Of a DNA stretch of 64,000 bases, positions 33,494 through 43,369 are shown in pieces. Origin of the DNA: JANRKF01 sp033763575 (GTDB lineage Bacteria; Pseudomonadota; Alphaproteobacteria; Rickettsiales; SXRF01); assembly GCA_033763575.1 (NCBI GenBank), contig JANRKF010000024.1, forward strand, positions 1 to 64,000, read 5' to 3'. Numbering within the stretch: position 1 is the first letter of the stretch; each line of letters starts with the position of its first letter. The notes under the pieces are model-generated. The model made no database searches and was not told the origin of the DNA. It worked only from the letters and a program-made list of their open reading frames with translations. A program made the position numbers and the translations under genes.

Positions 33494-35257
33494 TCACCCA
33501 TTCAGCTGCAACTTGGCAAGTCTGGCGTAAAGCGGGCTTGCGGCCATCAATTCACTATGCGTGCCGGTGGCTTCGACGGCGCCGGCGTTCAGCAGAAATA
33601 TGTGATCGGCATGCATCACCGTGGACAAGCGGTGGGCGATGATGATGGTGGTGCGGCCCTTGGTCACCCGCGCCAGGGCATGCTGGATATAGCGCTCATT
33701 CTCGGCATCGAGCGCCGAGGTCGCCTCGTCGAGCAGCAAAATATCCGGGTTGCGCACAATGGCCCGCGCCAGCGCAATACGCTGCTTCTGTCCGCCGGAA
33801 AGCTGCAACCCCTTCTCGCCGACCTGGGTGTCAAATCCCTGCGGCAGGCGATCGATGAACTCCATGGCCGAAGCCGCATCCGCCGCCGCCACGATAGCCG
33901 CATCACTGGCATTCTGCGCGCCCATACGAATATTCTCGGCAATGCTTCCGGCGAAAATCACCGGGTCTTGCGGCACCAGCCCCATGCGCCCTCGAAGCTC
34001 GGTGAGGGATGCCTTGCTGAGTTCGGTGCCGTTGATGCTGATAGCTCCGGCATCCGGATCGTAAAACCGCAGCAGTAGCTGGAAAATCGTCGATTTACCC
34101 GCACCCGAAAGTCCGACCAGCGCCACCGTCTTTCCTGCCGGGATGTGCAGCGAAATAGCGTTCAGTATCGGCTGTTCGGGACGCGACGGATAGGCGAAGG
34201 TAACGTTCTCGAAACGAATATCGGCGGTGGCGGAGGAAATCGTTTCGGGCGCGGAAGGATCGTTGATTTCCGCCGGAATCGAAAGCAGCTCGTTCAGCCG
34301 TTCGGCGGCGCCCGCCGCACGCTGTATGTCGGCCACCACTTCCGACAGCGCACCTACCGCACCGGCCACGATGATCGAATAAAACACGAAAGAGGAAAGG
34401 CTGCCGGCGGTGATCCGCCCGGCCAGCACATCGCGCCCGCCAAACCACAGCACCGTCACGATCGATCCGAATATCAGCAGGATCACGATCCCGGTCAGCA
34501 GCGCCCGCATCTTGATCCGCGCATGCGAGGCGCTAAGCAGCGACTGCACATGCCGGTTAAAGGTGATATTCTGTTGCTGTTCCAGCGTGAACGCCTGAAT
34601 CGTGCGGATGGCGTTTAAGCTTTCCTCTGCCTGCGCGCTGACATCGGCGACCCGCTCCTGCGCCGTGCGCGCATAAACACGCAGCTTGCGACCCATCACA
34701 ATGATCGGCGCCACCACCAGCGGCAGCGCCAGAAAAAGATAGCTGGATAAATGCGCGCTGGTGACAACCAGCAGCACAATACCGCCCGCCAGCATCAGCA
34801 CATTCCGCACCGCCACCGACAGCGAACTGCCGACCACGGTTTGAATCAGGGTGGTGTCGGTGGTAAGCCGCGAGAGGATTTCGCCGGTGCGCGTGGTCTC
34901 GAAAAAACCGACATGCATGCGCATGAGATGCGAAAATACGTCGCGGCGTATATCGGCCACCACCCGCTCGCCGATCCACGTCACCAGATAAAACCGCGCA
35001 TAGGAGGCCGCCGCGAGCAGCAGCGTCACCGCCACCAGAATCATGAACGACTGGTCGAGCAGGCGCTCGTCGCCTTTGCTGAGTCCCTCGTCGATCAGGT
35101 GCTTAAGCCCCTGCCCCATCGCGAGCACCGCACCGGCGGTAAAGGTCATGGTAATGAAGGCCAGCACCGACTCCCACCCGTAGGGACGCAGATAGCGCAT
35201 CATCGAACCGAGTTTCTTGATGGGGCCTTTGGGACGGTCGGGAGTGGGATTTTTCAT
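33494..35257 (-). CDS. ABC exporter, MsbA-like (fused permease-ATPase)
   Basis: 587 aa from ATG 35257 (MKNPTPDRP). Six-span transmembrane domain at about 20-320, then the ATPase: Walker A 'GLSGAGKST' (about 383), signature 'LSGGQKQRIALARA', Walker B 'ILLLDEATSALD', His-loop 'IIAHRLSTV'. Half-transporter that works as a dimer; closest to the MsbA/BmrA lipid or drug flippases. Its stop is 2 bp from the tRNA-Thr end, convergent. Confidence 0.92.
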   Translation of the reverse strand: MKNPTPDRPKGPIKKLGSMMRYLRPYGWESVLAFITMTFTAGAVLAMGQGLKHLIDEGLSKGDERLLDQSFMILVAVTLLLAAASYARFYLVTWIGERVVADIRRDVFSHLMRMHVGFFETTRTGEILSRLTTDTTLIQTVVGSSLSVAVRNVLMLAGGIVLLVVTSAHLSSYLFLALPLVVAPIIVMGRKLRVYARTAQERVADVSAQAEESLNAIRTIQAFTLEQQQNITFNRHVQSLLSASHARIKMRALLTGIVILLIFGSIVTVLWFGGRDVLAGRITAGSLSSFVFYSIIVAGAVGALSEVVADIQRAAGAAERLNELLSIPAEINDPSAPETISSATADIRFENVTFAYPSRPEQPILNAISLHIPAGKTVALVGLSGAGKSTIFQLLLRFYDPDAGAISINGTELSKASLTELRGRMGLVPQDPVIFAGSIAENIRMGAQNASDAAIVAAADAASAMEFIDRLPQGFDTQVGEKGLQLSGGQKQRIALARAIVRNPDILLLDEATSALDAENERYIQHALARVTKGRTTIIIAHRLSTVMHADHIFLLNAGAVEATGTHSELMAASPLYARLAKLQLNG

Positions 35258-35429
35258 GTCTACGCTGTGTAGGCGCACCGGAAATGAAACGCAAGGATGA
35301 ATTATAACCGGCTGAAAAACCTTATTACTTTGCTAAATTACAGTAATTTAACGCAATGTTCACTTCCGGGGCGGTATAATGAGGCGTATTATAAAACCGA
35401 AGAATAAAAAAACACTGGGGGACGACTAC

Positions 35430-36671
35430 ATGATTCATCACGAAAACCACCATCTCTATAATCTGCATGAAATGCAATATGCGGCGATGGCGCCGTTTAA
35501 AATGCTGGCGCGCATGAGCAAGGCGCTGCACCAAAGCCCGATGAGCCCGCTCACCTACACCCATTATGGCCGCAATATCGCCGCCGCCGCCGAGGTGTTC
35601 GAACGCGTGACCCACCGCTACGCCAAGCCGGAATTCGGCATTGCGCATACGCTGGTCGGCGGCAAGCAAACCACCATCTATGAAGAGGTGGTGGCGGAAA
35701 AACCGTTCTGCCGCCTGCTGCATTTCAAAAAACATGGCAATGTGAAGCAGCCGCGCCTGCTGATCGTCGCCCCGATGTCCGGCCACCACGCGACACTGCT
35801 GCGCGGCACGGTGGAGGCATTGCTGCCGTTCCTCGACGTCTATATCACCGACTGGGTGGATGCGCGCAACGTGCCGTCCTATCACGGCGCATGGCATCTG
35901 GAAGATTATATCGACTACACGGTGGAATTCACCCGCCATCTGGGGCCGGACGTGCACCTGCTCGCCGTCTGCCAGCCTTCGGTGCCGGTGATGGTGGCCG
36001 CCGCGCACATGAATGAGAAAAAAGACCCGTGCACGCCGCGCTCGATGACGCTCATCGGCGGGCCGATCGATACCCGCATCAACCCGACCAAGGTGAATGA
36101 GCTGGCCGAGAAGAAACCGATCGAATGGTTCAAGCAGAACGTCATCACCCGCGTGCCGTTTAACTATCCGGGCTTCATGCGCCGCGTCTATCCCGGCTTC
36201 TTGCAGCTTTCCGGCTTCATGCAGATGAATCTCGACCGCCATATCGACGCGCACAAGGACCTGTTCAAGCATCTCGTCGAAGGCGACGGCGAATCCGCCA
36301 AGGCCCACCGCAAATTCTATGATGAATATCTGGCCGTGGCCGACCTGCCGGCGGAATTCTACCTCGATTGTATTGCCGAGGTGTTCCAGAAACATTCACT
36401 GCCCAAAGGCGAATTCAAATATAAAGGCAAGTTCACAAAACCTGAGGCCATCACCAAAACCGGCCTGCTCACGCTCGAAGGCGAGCTGGACGATATTTCC
36501 GGCGTCGGCCAGACCGAAGCGGCGCAGACCATCTGCTCCGGCCTGCCAAAAACCATGCGCCGCCACTATGTGCAAAAAGGCGTGGGCCACTACGGCATCT
36601 TCAACGGCCGCAAATTCCGCGAGCATGTCGTGCCCATCATCGTCGATTTCATCGGAAAGATGGAACGGTAA
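35430..36671 (+). CDS. phaZ: Intracellular polyhydroxyalkanoate depolymerase
   Basis: 413 aa from ATG 35430 (MIHHENHH; GGGGGA 9 nt upstream). 'YNLHEMQYAAMAPFKMLARM' near the start and 'APMSGHHATLLRGTVEALLPFLDVYITDWVDARNVP' are typical of type-I intracellular PHB depolymerases. Catalytic Cys181 in CQPS replaces the Ser of a lipase box, as in the R. eutropha PhaZ1 type; His is in 'KGVGHYGIFNG'. Degrades stored PHB; a PHB synthase must be elsewhere. Confidence 0.93.
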   Translation: MIHHENHHLYNLHEMQYAAMAPFKMLARMSKALHQSPMSPLTYTHYGRNIAAAAEVFERVTHRYAKPEFGIAHTLVGGKQTTIYEEVVAEKPFCRLLHFKKHGNVKQPRLLIVAPMSGHHATLLRGTVEALLPFLDVYITDWVDARNVPSYHGAWHLEDYIDYTVEFTRHLGPDVHLLAVCQPSVPVMVAAAHMNEKKDPCTPRSMTLIGGPIDTRINPTKVNELAEKKPIEWFKQNVITRVPFNYPGFMRRVYPGFLQLSGFMQMNLDRHIDAHKDLFKHLVEGDGESAKAHRKFYDEYLAVADLPAEFYLDCIAEVFQKHSLPKGEFKYKGKFTKPEAITKTGLLTLEGELDDISGVGQTEAAQTICSGLPKTMRRHYVQKGVGHYGIFNGRKFREHVVPIIVDFIGKMER

Positions 36672-36760
36672 TAAGCTGCCTCCGGTACTCGCTACTGCTC
36701 GTCCCATGAGGCTTGCTCAAGGCTGGTTCGGTGCTGCTCACCTCTCATGACACTAAAATC

Positions 36761-36883
36761 AAACTCGCTGCCGCGATAAAGCGCGAAGCGATGGAAACCG
36801 AGGCGAAGGGAATGTACATGCAAGTACATGACCAAGCCGAGTGAGGCTCCATCGCAAGCAGATTTGAAGCGGGAGTAGAGTTT
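36761..36883. repeat. ~120-bp palindromic element, copy 2
   Basis: Ends AAACTCGCT / AGTAGAGTTT, central hairpin ATGTACATGCAAGTACAT. It lies between phaZ and carA, 70 bp before the carA start. The rest of the 280-bp gap (36672-36760, 36884-36952) shows nothing recognisable. Confidence 0.8.
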
Positions 36884-36952
36884 GCCCCTTGACACCCCCG
36901 CCCTCGCGCCCTATGGTCCCGCCGTTTACCCACCCGGAACCTAGCGAACGAC

Positions 36953-38119
36953 ATGACCGACCAAGCCACGAACCGCCCTGCCTGCCTGATTCTTTCAGAC
37001 GGCACCGTGTTTTCTGGATTTGGCGTCGGCTGCACGGAAAGCACCATCGGCGAGCTCTGCTTCAACACCGCGATGACCGGCTATGAGGAAATCCTCACCG
37101 ACCCGTCCTATGCCGGGCAGATCATCACCTTCACCTTCCCCCATATCGGCAATGTCGGCTGCAACGACGAAGATATCGAATCGAAAGAACCGCACTGCGC
37201 CGGGCTGGTGCTGCGCGAGCGGCCTACCGTCCCTTCAAGTTTCCGCAGTAAAATCGGCCTCGATGAGTGGCTGAAAAAAAATAATATCGCCGGTATTATA
37301 GGCGTCGACACGCGCGCGCTCACCCGCCATATCCGGAAAAACGGCGCGCAGAATGCGATGATTTTACATGGCGAGAGCAGCAGCACCCAGATTGCCGACG
37401 CACTCGCCGAACTTAAAGCCTTCCCAAGCATGAAAGGGCTCGAACTCGCCGCCGACGTCACCACGAAGAAGACTTATGAGTGGAAAGAACCACTTTGGCA
37501 GCTTTCACCGAGTACCGAGTACCGAGTACCGAGTACCGCCTTCCATGTCGTCGCCATGGATTTCGGCATCAAGCATAACATCCTGCGTAACCTGGCCGAA
37601 GTGGGCTGCCGCGTCACGGTGGTTCCCGCCAAAACTTCCGCCAAGGAAATTCTTGGCCTTGCGCCGGATGGCATCTTTCTTTCCAACGGCCCCGGCGATC
37701 CGGAGGCCACCGCGCTTTATGCCCTGCCGGTCATCCGCGAGCTGATCGATTCGGGCCTGCCGGTTTTCGGCATCTGCCTCGGCCACCAGCTGCTCGGCCT
37801 GGCGCTCGGCGCGAAAACCGAAAAAATGCGCCAGGGACACCGCGGCGCCAACCACCCGGTGAAAGAACTGGCAACGAACCGCGTGATGATTACCTCGCAG
37901 AACCACGGCTTCGCCGTGAGCGATAAAGACCTGCCCGCCGATTTGGAAATCACGCATATTTCATTGTTCGACGGCACGGTGCAGGGCATCCGCCATAAAA
38001 CCAGGCCCATCTTCGGCCTGCAGGGCCACCCGGAGGCGAGCCCCGGCCCCCACGATACGTTTGATATGTTCGGAAAATTCGTCGAGATGCTGGGGAAATC
38101 GAAGCAGAGGGCAGCATGA
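36953..38119 (+). CDS. carA: Carbamoyl-phosphate synthase small subunit
   Basis: 388 aa. Glutaminase subunit, makes ammonia for carbamoyl phosphate (arginine and pyrimidines). GATase triad: Cys275 (FGICLGHQL), and His/Glu in 'GLQGHPEASPGPHD'. The linker before the GATase domain (LSPSTEYRVPSTAFHVVAMD) is coded by an ACCGAGT array. Stop overlaps the following small gene as ATGA. Confidence 0.97.
   Translation: MTDQATNRPACLILSDGTVFSGFGVGCTESTIGELCFNTAMTGYEEILTDPSYAGQIITFTFPHIGNVGCNDEDIESKEPHCAGLVLRERPTVPSSFRSKIGLDEWLKKNNIAGIIGVDTRALTRHIRKNGAQNAMILHGESSSTQIADALAELKAFPSMKGLELAADVTTKKTYEWKEPLWQLSPSTEYRVPSTAFHVVAMDFGIKHNILRNLAEVGCRVTVVPAKTSAKEILGLAPDGIFLSNGPGDPEATALYALPVIRELIDSGLPVFGICLGHQLLGLALGAKTEKMRQGHRGANHPVKELATNRVMITSQNHGFAVSDKDLPADLEITHISLFDGTVQGIRHKTRPIFGLQGHPEASPGPHDTFDMFGKFVEMLGKSKQRAA
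37507..37537 (+). repeat. Heptamer array (ACCGAGT x4) inside carA
   Basis: Four exact ACCGAGT units plus ACC, in frame, coding for STEYRVPST in the linker between the two CarA domains. One arm only. Confidence 0.9.
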
Positions 38120-38499
38120 TAGGCGCTTGCAGAGATTGTCTATCTAATCACAAAGCGCTGGTTCGGTTATTTATGAAGGCGATTGCCGCAGGCATTGCTG
38201 CCATCTTCTTCTTACATTTTGTGATGCCCAACGCCGAACACCCAAAAATTCTCTCTACCATCGGTTTGCTGCTGGATATTTTCGGCGTCACATGGATTGC
38301 CTATGACCTCTTTCCCTTCAAAGGCAAGCGCGAGTTTACAGAAGATGAAATCAGCGGCATCGAAACACCTGAATATACCGCGTTCAAACGCTCCCACGCC
38401 GCCGTTGGCTTGGCCGCGATTGTCATTGGATTTTTGTTCCAGATTCTTTCCTACTGGATTTCGGATATTTTAGTTCTTTTTGGAGGCACCTATGCCTAA
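38116..38499 (+). CDS. Small membrane protein between carA and carB
   Basis: 127 aa with three hydrophobic spans (about 17-40, 46-66, 95-120). Overlaps the carA stop by 4 bp and the carB start by 8 bp, so it is translated as part of the car operon. An ATG at 38173 (MKAIAAG) is an alternative start. No family recognised. Its tight coupling is odd for a membrane protein in a soluble-enzyme operon. Confidence 0.7.
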   Translation: MIGACRDCLSNHKALVRLFMKAIAAGIAAIFFLHFVMPNAEHPKILSTIGLLLDIFGVTWIAYDLFPFKGKREFTEDEISGIETPEYTAFKRSHAAVGLAAIVIGFLFQILSYWISDILVLFGGTYA

Positions 38500-41400
38500 A
38501 CGCACTGACATCAAATCCATCCTCATCATCGGCGCCGGGCCTATCGTCATCGGTCAGGCGTGCGAATTTGATTACTCCGGTTCGCAGGCCTGCAAAGTGC
38601 TGAAGGCGGAAGGCTACCGCGTGATTTTGGTGAATTCCAACCCCGCGACGATTATGACCGACCGGGAGCTGGCCGATGCGACGTATATCGAGCCGATCAC
38701 CCCGGCCGTGGTCGAAAAAATTATCGCCAAGGAAAAGCCGGATGCATTGCTGCCGACCATGGGCGGGCAGACGGCGCTGAATTGTGCGAAGGCGCTGGCC
38801 GAATCCGGCGTGCTGGAAAAATATAATGTCGAGCTGATCGGCGCGAAATTGCCGTCCATCAACAAGGCGGAGGATCGCTTGCTGTTTGGCCAGGCGATGG
38901 CAAAGATCGGCCTGGAAGTGCCGAAAAACGCCGTGGTGAAATCCATGGAAGAGGCGCGGGCAGCGCTGGAAAACACCGGCCTTCCCGCTGTCATCCGCCC
39001 CAGCTTCACCATGGGCGGCTCCGGCGGCGGCATCGCCTATAACAAGGAAGAATTCGATGCTATTGTGGCCAGTGGACTGGACGCTTCCCCGGTCGGCGAG
39101 GTGATGATTGACGAAAGCGTGCTCGGCTGGAAAGAATATGAGATGGAGGTGGTGCGCGACCACAAAGACAACTGCATCATCATCTGCTCCATCGAAAACG
39201 TGGACCCGATGGGCGTGCATACGGGAGATTCCATCACCGTTGCCCCTGCGCTGACGCTCACCGATAAAGAATTCCAGATCATGCGCGATGCGTCCTTCGC
39301 GGTGCTGCGCGAAATCGGGGTGGATACCGGCGGTTCCAACGTGCAGTTCGCCGTGAACCCCGAAAATGGCCGCATGGTGGTGATTGAGATGAATCCGCGT
39401 GTCTCGCGCTCCTCGGCGCTTGCGTCCAAGGCCACCGGCTTCCCCATTGCCAAGGTGGCGGCGAAGCTGGCCGTGGGCTACACGCTGGATGAAATTCAAA
39501 ACGACATCACCGGCGGCGCAACGCCTGCCTCGTTCGAGCCAACCATTGATTACATCGTCACCAAAATTCCGCGCTTCGCATTCGAGAAATTCCCCGGCAC
39601 GGAGCCGCTGCTCACCACCGCCATGAAATCCGTCGGTGAGGCGATGGCGATGGGGCGCAACTTCGCCGAGTCCCTGCAGAAGTGCCTGCGCTCGCTGGAA
39701 GTGGGCCTGACGGGCCTGAACGCCCCGGAAGGCATGGACACGCTGGAGGCTGTACGCGGCGAACTCACCCGCCCAACGCCGGACCGCCTGCTGGTCGCGG
39801 CCCAGGCGCTCCGCCTTGGCATGAGCGTGGAAGAAATTTGCTCGATTGCGAAGTTTGATCCGTGGTTTGTAAGGCAGTTGGAAGAAATAGTGCGTTTAGA
39901 AGAAGAAATAAAAACTGTCATGCCAGCGAAGGCTGGCATCCAGATGGATCCCGGCCTGCGCCGGGATGACATGTATAAATGGAAACGCCACGGCTTCTCC
40001 GATGCCCGCATCGCCGAACTTTCTGGTGTGAAAACCGCTGACATTTCTGCATTGCGCAACAAACTCAACATCCACCCCGTCTACAAACGCGTCGATACCT
40101 GCGCCGCCGAATTTGATTCCAATACGCCCTACATGTATTCAAGCTATGAAGGCATAAATGCCCAGTGCGAATCCGAACCTACCGACAAGAAAAAAGTCAT
40201 CATCCTGGGTGGCGGGCCGAACCGCATCGGCCAGGGCATTGAGTTTGATTATTGCTGCGTGCATGCCGCTTATGCGCTGAAAGAAGCGGGTTTCGAGACC
40301 ATCATGGTCAACTGCAACCCCGAAACCGTTTCCACCGATTATGACACCTCTGACCGCCTCTATTTCGAACCGCTGGTGGCGGAGGATGTGCTGGAAATCA
40401 TCCGCAAAGAGCAAGAAAACGGTGAACTGGTCGGGGTGATTGTGCAGTTCGGCGGGCAAACGCCGCTGAAGCTGGCGCGCACGCTGGAAGCGGCGGGTGT
40501 GCCCATCATCGGCACTTCGCCGGATTCGATTGACCTGGCCGAAGACCGCGACCGCTTCCGCGAGCTGATTGAGAAACTGAAACTGAAGCAACCCAAAAGC
40601 GCCATTGGCCGCACGGCGGAAGAAGTCGTTTCGCAAGCGGAATCGATTCGGTTTCCGCTGCTCGTGCGCCCTTCTTATGTGCTGGGGGGCCGCGCCATGG
40701 CCACGATGCATGATATGGAGAGCCTGGAGAAATATGTGATCGAACTCGCCAAAATGTTTGGCGATGGGCCAATCCTTATTGATAGCTTCCTAAATGACGC
40801 GGTGGAGGTGGATGTCGATGCGCTGTCCGACGGCTCGCATATATTGGTGGCGGGCGTGATGCAGCATATCGAGGAGGCGGGCATCCACTCCGGTGATTCG
40901 GCCTGCGCCCTCCCGCCTTATTCGCTTTCGGCGGAGATTCAGAAAAAAATCCAATACCAGACCGTGCTGCTGGCCAAAGCCCTGAACGTGAAGGGCCTGA
41001 TGAACGTGCAATACGCCGTGAAGGACGCAGAGGTGTATCTGATCGAGGTGAACCCGCGTGCCTCGCGCACCGTGCCGTTTGTCGCCAAAACGGTGGATGT
41101 GCCGCTGGCCAAAATCGCAGCCAGGGTAATGGCCGGTGAGAAACTCGCCGCGCTCCTGCCGAAACGCATCGCATTCTCGACGCTGAAACTGCCGGAGCTA
41201 AACACCGAAGTGCAGGTGGCCGAAGCTTATTCCAACCTGAAACATGTGGCGGTGAAGGAAGCCGTGTTCCCGTTCGCACGCTTCCCCGGAGTGGATGTGA
41301 TTTTAGGGCCCGAAATGAAATCCACCGGCGAGGCGATGGGCATCGACGCAAGCTTCCCCGCCGCCTTCGCGAAATCGCAGCTCTCCGCAGGCACGGTGCT

Positions 41401-41815
41401 GCCGACGAACGGCGCGGTGTTCCTTTCCGTTCGGGATGCGGATAAGAAAGCGCTGCTAGGCGTTGCCAAAACATTGGCCGCGCTTGGCTTCAAGCTGGTG
41501 GCCACCCGCGGCACGGCGCATTACCTTTCGGAGCAAAACATTGAAGTAGCGACCGTGAACAAGGTGCGCGAAGGCCGCCCGCATATTGTGGATATGCTGA
41601 AAGACCGCGAGATCGGCCTCGTCATCAACACCACCGAGGGCAAGGAAGCAGTGGCGGATAGCTTCTCCATCCGCCGCACGGCGCTGCTGGGTAAAATCCC
41701 CTACTACACCACCATCGCCGAAGCCGTGGCCGCGAGCGACGGCATGGCCGCGCTGGCCTCCGGCAAAGGCCTTGACGTGACCTCCATTCAGGATTATTGT
41801 CTAAAAATCGCTTGA
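38492..41815 (+). CDS. carB: Carbamoyl-phosphate synthase large subunit
   Basis: 1107 aa from ATG 38492 (MPKRTDIKSILIIGAGP). Two ATP-grasp halves ('FTMGGSGGGIAYN' and 'YVLGGRAMATMHD'), the oligomerisation domain between them, and a C-terminal MGS-like allosteric domain. At about residue 475-495 the REP-like repeat is translated in frame (VMPAKAGIQMDPGLRRDDM) in the helical oligomerisation domain. 30-50 residues longer than E. coli CarB in part for this reason. A terminator overlaps its stop. Confidence 0.97.
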   Translation: MPKRTDIKSILIIGAGPIVIGQACEFDYSGSQACKVLKAEGYRVILVNSNPATIMTDRELADATYIEPITPAVVEKIIAKEKPDALLPTMGGQTALNCAKALAESGVLEKYNVELIGAKLPSINKAEDRLLFGQAMAKIGLEVPKNAVVKSMEEARAALENTGLPAVIRPSFTMGGSGGGIAYNKEEFDAIVASGLDASPVGEVMIDESVLGWKEYEMEVVRDHKDNCIIICSIENVDPMGVHTGDSITVAPALTLTDKEFQIMRDASFAVLREIGVDTGGSNVQFAVNPENGRMVVIEMNPRVSRSSALASKATGFPIAKVAAKLAVGYTLDEIQNDITGGATPASFEPTIDYIVTKIPRFAFEKFPGTEPLLTTAMKSVGEAMAMGRNFAESLQKCLRSLEVGLTGLNAPEGMDTLEAVRGELTRPTPDRLLVAAQALRLGMSVEEICSIAKFDPWFVRQLEEIVRLEEEIKTVMPAKAGIQMDPGLRRDDMYKWKRHGFSDARIAELSGVKTADISALRNKLNIHPVYKRVDTCAAEFDSNTPYMYSSYEGINAQCESEPTDKKKVIILGGGPNRIGQGIEFDYCCVHAAYALKEAGFETIMVNCNPETVSTDYDTSDRLYFEPLVAEDVLEIIRKEQENGELVGVIVQFGGQTPLKLARTLEAAGVPIIGTSPDSIDLAEDRDRFRELIEKLKLKQPKSAIGRTAEEVVSQAESIRFPLLVRPSYVLGGRAMATMHDMESLEKYVIELAKMFGDGPILIDSFLNDAVEVDVDALSDGSHILVAGVMQHIEEAGIHSGDSACALPPYSLSAEIQKKIQYQTVLLAKALNVKGLMNVQYAVKDAEVYLIEVNPRASRTVPFVAKTVDVPLAKIAARVMAGEKLAALLPKRIAFSTLKLPELNTEVQVAEAYSNLKHVAVKEAVFPFARFPGVDVILGPEMKSTGEAMGIDASFPAAFAKSQLSAGTVLPTNGAVFLSVRDADKKALLGVAKTLAALGFKLVATRGTAHYLSEQNIEVATVNKVREGRPHIVDMLKDREIGLVINTTEGKEAVADSFSIRRTALLGKIPYYTTIAEAVAASDGMAALASGKGLDVTSIQDYCLKIA
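39916..39971. repeat. REP-like element in frame inside carB
   Basis: TGTCATGCCAGC...GCTGGCATCC followed by GGATCCCGGCC...GCCGGGATGACA: two hairpins with outer ends TGTCAT/ATGACA, the same build as at 24526-24609. Translates as VMPAKAGIQMDPGLRRDDM. Confidence 0.9.
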
Positions 41816-41839
41816 GGGGTTTCCCTTCAGGCGTTTTTT
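41809..41839 (+). terminator. Rho-independent terminator of carB
   Basis: Ten-pair stem CGCTTGAGGG/CCTTCAGGCG (two G-T pairs), 5-nt loop, then T6. It contains the carB stop codon and lies 20 bp before greA. Confidence 0.8.
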
Positions 41840-41858
41840 ATTCCCGTGAGCCCTGAAT

Positions 41859-42359
41859 ATGAGCGATAAAATACCCATTACTGCCGCCGGTTTTAAACGC
41901 TTGGAAGCCGAGCTGAAGCACCGCAAGGGCGTGCTGCGCCCTGAAATTATCGAGGCGATCTCGGAGGCGCGCGCGCATGGCGATTTGTCGGAAAACGCCG
42001 AATACCACGCCGCCAAGGAAAAACAATCCTTCAACGAAGGCCGCATCAAGGAGCTGGAAGCGGTGGTTTCCCGCGCCGAGGTGATCGATGTAGCCGCACT
42101 CAAAGCCGATGTTATCAAGTTCGGCGCGAGCGTGAAGGTGATCGATGAAGAAACCGAGGAAGAACATCATTACCAGATCGTCGGCGAATATGAAGCCGAT
42201 ATCACCATGAAACAAATTTCGATGACGGCGCCGCTGGCCCGCGCCCTCATCGGCAAGAAAAAAGGCGATTCGGTGGAAGTGAAAACCCCCAAAGGCGAAA
42301 AATCCTACGAGGTGCTGCATATCGAATATCGCGAAACAATTATTGTGGAGAGCACATAA
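41859..42359 (+). CDS. greA: Transcription elongation factor GreA
   Basis: 166 aa; coiled coil with 'SEARAHGDLSENAEYHAAKEKQSFNEGRI' (the acidic tip that rescues backtracked RNA polymerase) and the C-terminal FKBP-like domain. carB-greA order is common in alphaproteobacteria. Its stop overlaps the next start by one base, joining greA to the glycan cluster. Confidence 0.97.
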   Translation: MSDKIPITAAGFKRLEAELKHRKGVLRPEIIEAISEARAHGDLSENAEYHAAKEKQSFNEGRIKELEAVVSRAEVIDVAALKADVIKFGASVKVIDEETEEEHHYQIVGEYEADITMKQISMTAPLARALIGKKKGDSVEVKTPKGEKSYEVLHIEYRETIIVEST

Positions 42360-43363
42360 TGAGCTTTGATGTTGTAACCGGCGGTGGGGGATTCATCGGC
42401 AGCCATCTGGTCGACCGCCTGCTGGCCGAAGGTCGCAAGGTGAAGGTGATCGATAATTTCTCCGTCGGCCGCCCGAAAAACCTGGAGCAGCATAAGGACA
42501 ACCTCTCGCTGGCGGTGGTTGCGGGCGATGTCTGCGATGAGGAAATGGTCGAAAGCGTGCTTGCCGGCGCCGAACATGTCTACCACCTCGCCGCCCGCGC
42601 CGATATCGTCCCCTCCATCCAGGAGCCGAAGGAATATTACCGGAGCAATGTCGACGGCACGTTCAATGTGTTGCAGGCCGCGTCCAAAGCGAAGGTCAAA
42701 CGCTTCGTCTATGTCGCCTCCTCCTCCTGCTACGGCATTCCAGACCAGTACCCGACCAAGGAATCCGCGGCCATTCGCCCGCAATATCCTTACGCGCTGA
42801 CCAAACGCCTCGGCGAAGAATTGATGATGCACTGGGCGCAGGTCTATAAGCTGCCCGCCGTTTCCGTGCGCTTCTTCAATATTTACGGCCCACGCGCCCG
42901 CACCAGCGGCACGTATGGTGCGGTGTTCGGCGTGTTCCTCGCGCAGCTCCTCGCCGGAAAACCGCTCACCATTGTCGGTGACGGCGAGCAGACACGGGAT
43001 TTTACTTTTGTGTCGGACGCGGTGGACGCCCTCATCACCGCTGCGCACAGCAACAAGGTCGGCGAGATTTATAATGTCGGCAGCGACCGGCCGGTGAGCG
43101 TGAACCTGCTGGTGGAATTGCTGGGCGCGAAAGACACCGTGCACATCCCCAAGCGCCCCGGCGAGCCGGACTGCACCTTCGCCGACACCACGAAAATCAA
43201 GCGCGACCTGAACTGGAAAGCCAAGGTAACGTTCGAGGAAGGTGTCAAAATCATGCTGGAAAATATCGATTACTGGCGCGATGCCCCGGTCTGGGACAAA
43301 GATTCGATTGCCAAGGCGACGACAGACTGGTTTAAGTATCTGGGTGACAACAAAGCTGCGTGA
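42359..43363 (+). CDS. NAD-dependent sugar-nucleotide epimerase/dehydratase
   Basis: 334 aa extended SDR: GGGGFIGSH (8-16), 'AARADIVPS', catalytic Ser-Ser-Ser-Cys-Tyr and Tyr-x-x-x-Lys ('YPYALTKRLGEE', about 142-146). 'NIYGPRARTSGTYGAVFGVFLAQLLAGKPLTIVGDGEQTRDF' resembles UDP-glucose/GlcNAc 4-epimerases. First gene of the glycan cluster; acts on a nucleotide sugar in the cytoplasm. The exact sugar is not decidable from sequence. Confidence 0.9.
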   Translation: MSFDVVTGGGGFIGSHLVDRLLAEGRKVKVIDNFSVGRPKNLEQHKDNLSLAVVAGDVCDEEMVESVLAGAEHVYHLAARADIVPSIQEPKEYYRSNVDGTFNVLQAASKAKVKRFVYVASSSCYGIPDQYPTKESAAIRPQYPYALTKRLGEELMMHWAQVYKLPAVSVRFFNIYGPRARTSGTYGAVFGVFLAQLLAGKPLTIVGDGEQTRDFTFVSDAVDALITAAHSNKVGEIYNVGSDRPVSVNLLVELLGAKDTVHIPKRPGEPDCTFADTTKIKRDLNWKAKVTFEEGVKIMLENIDYWRDAPVWDKDSIAKATTDWFKYLGDNKAA

Positions 43364-43369
43364 GGAACC

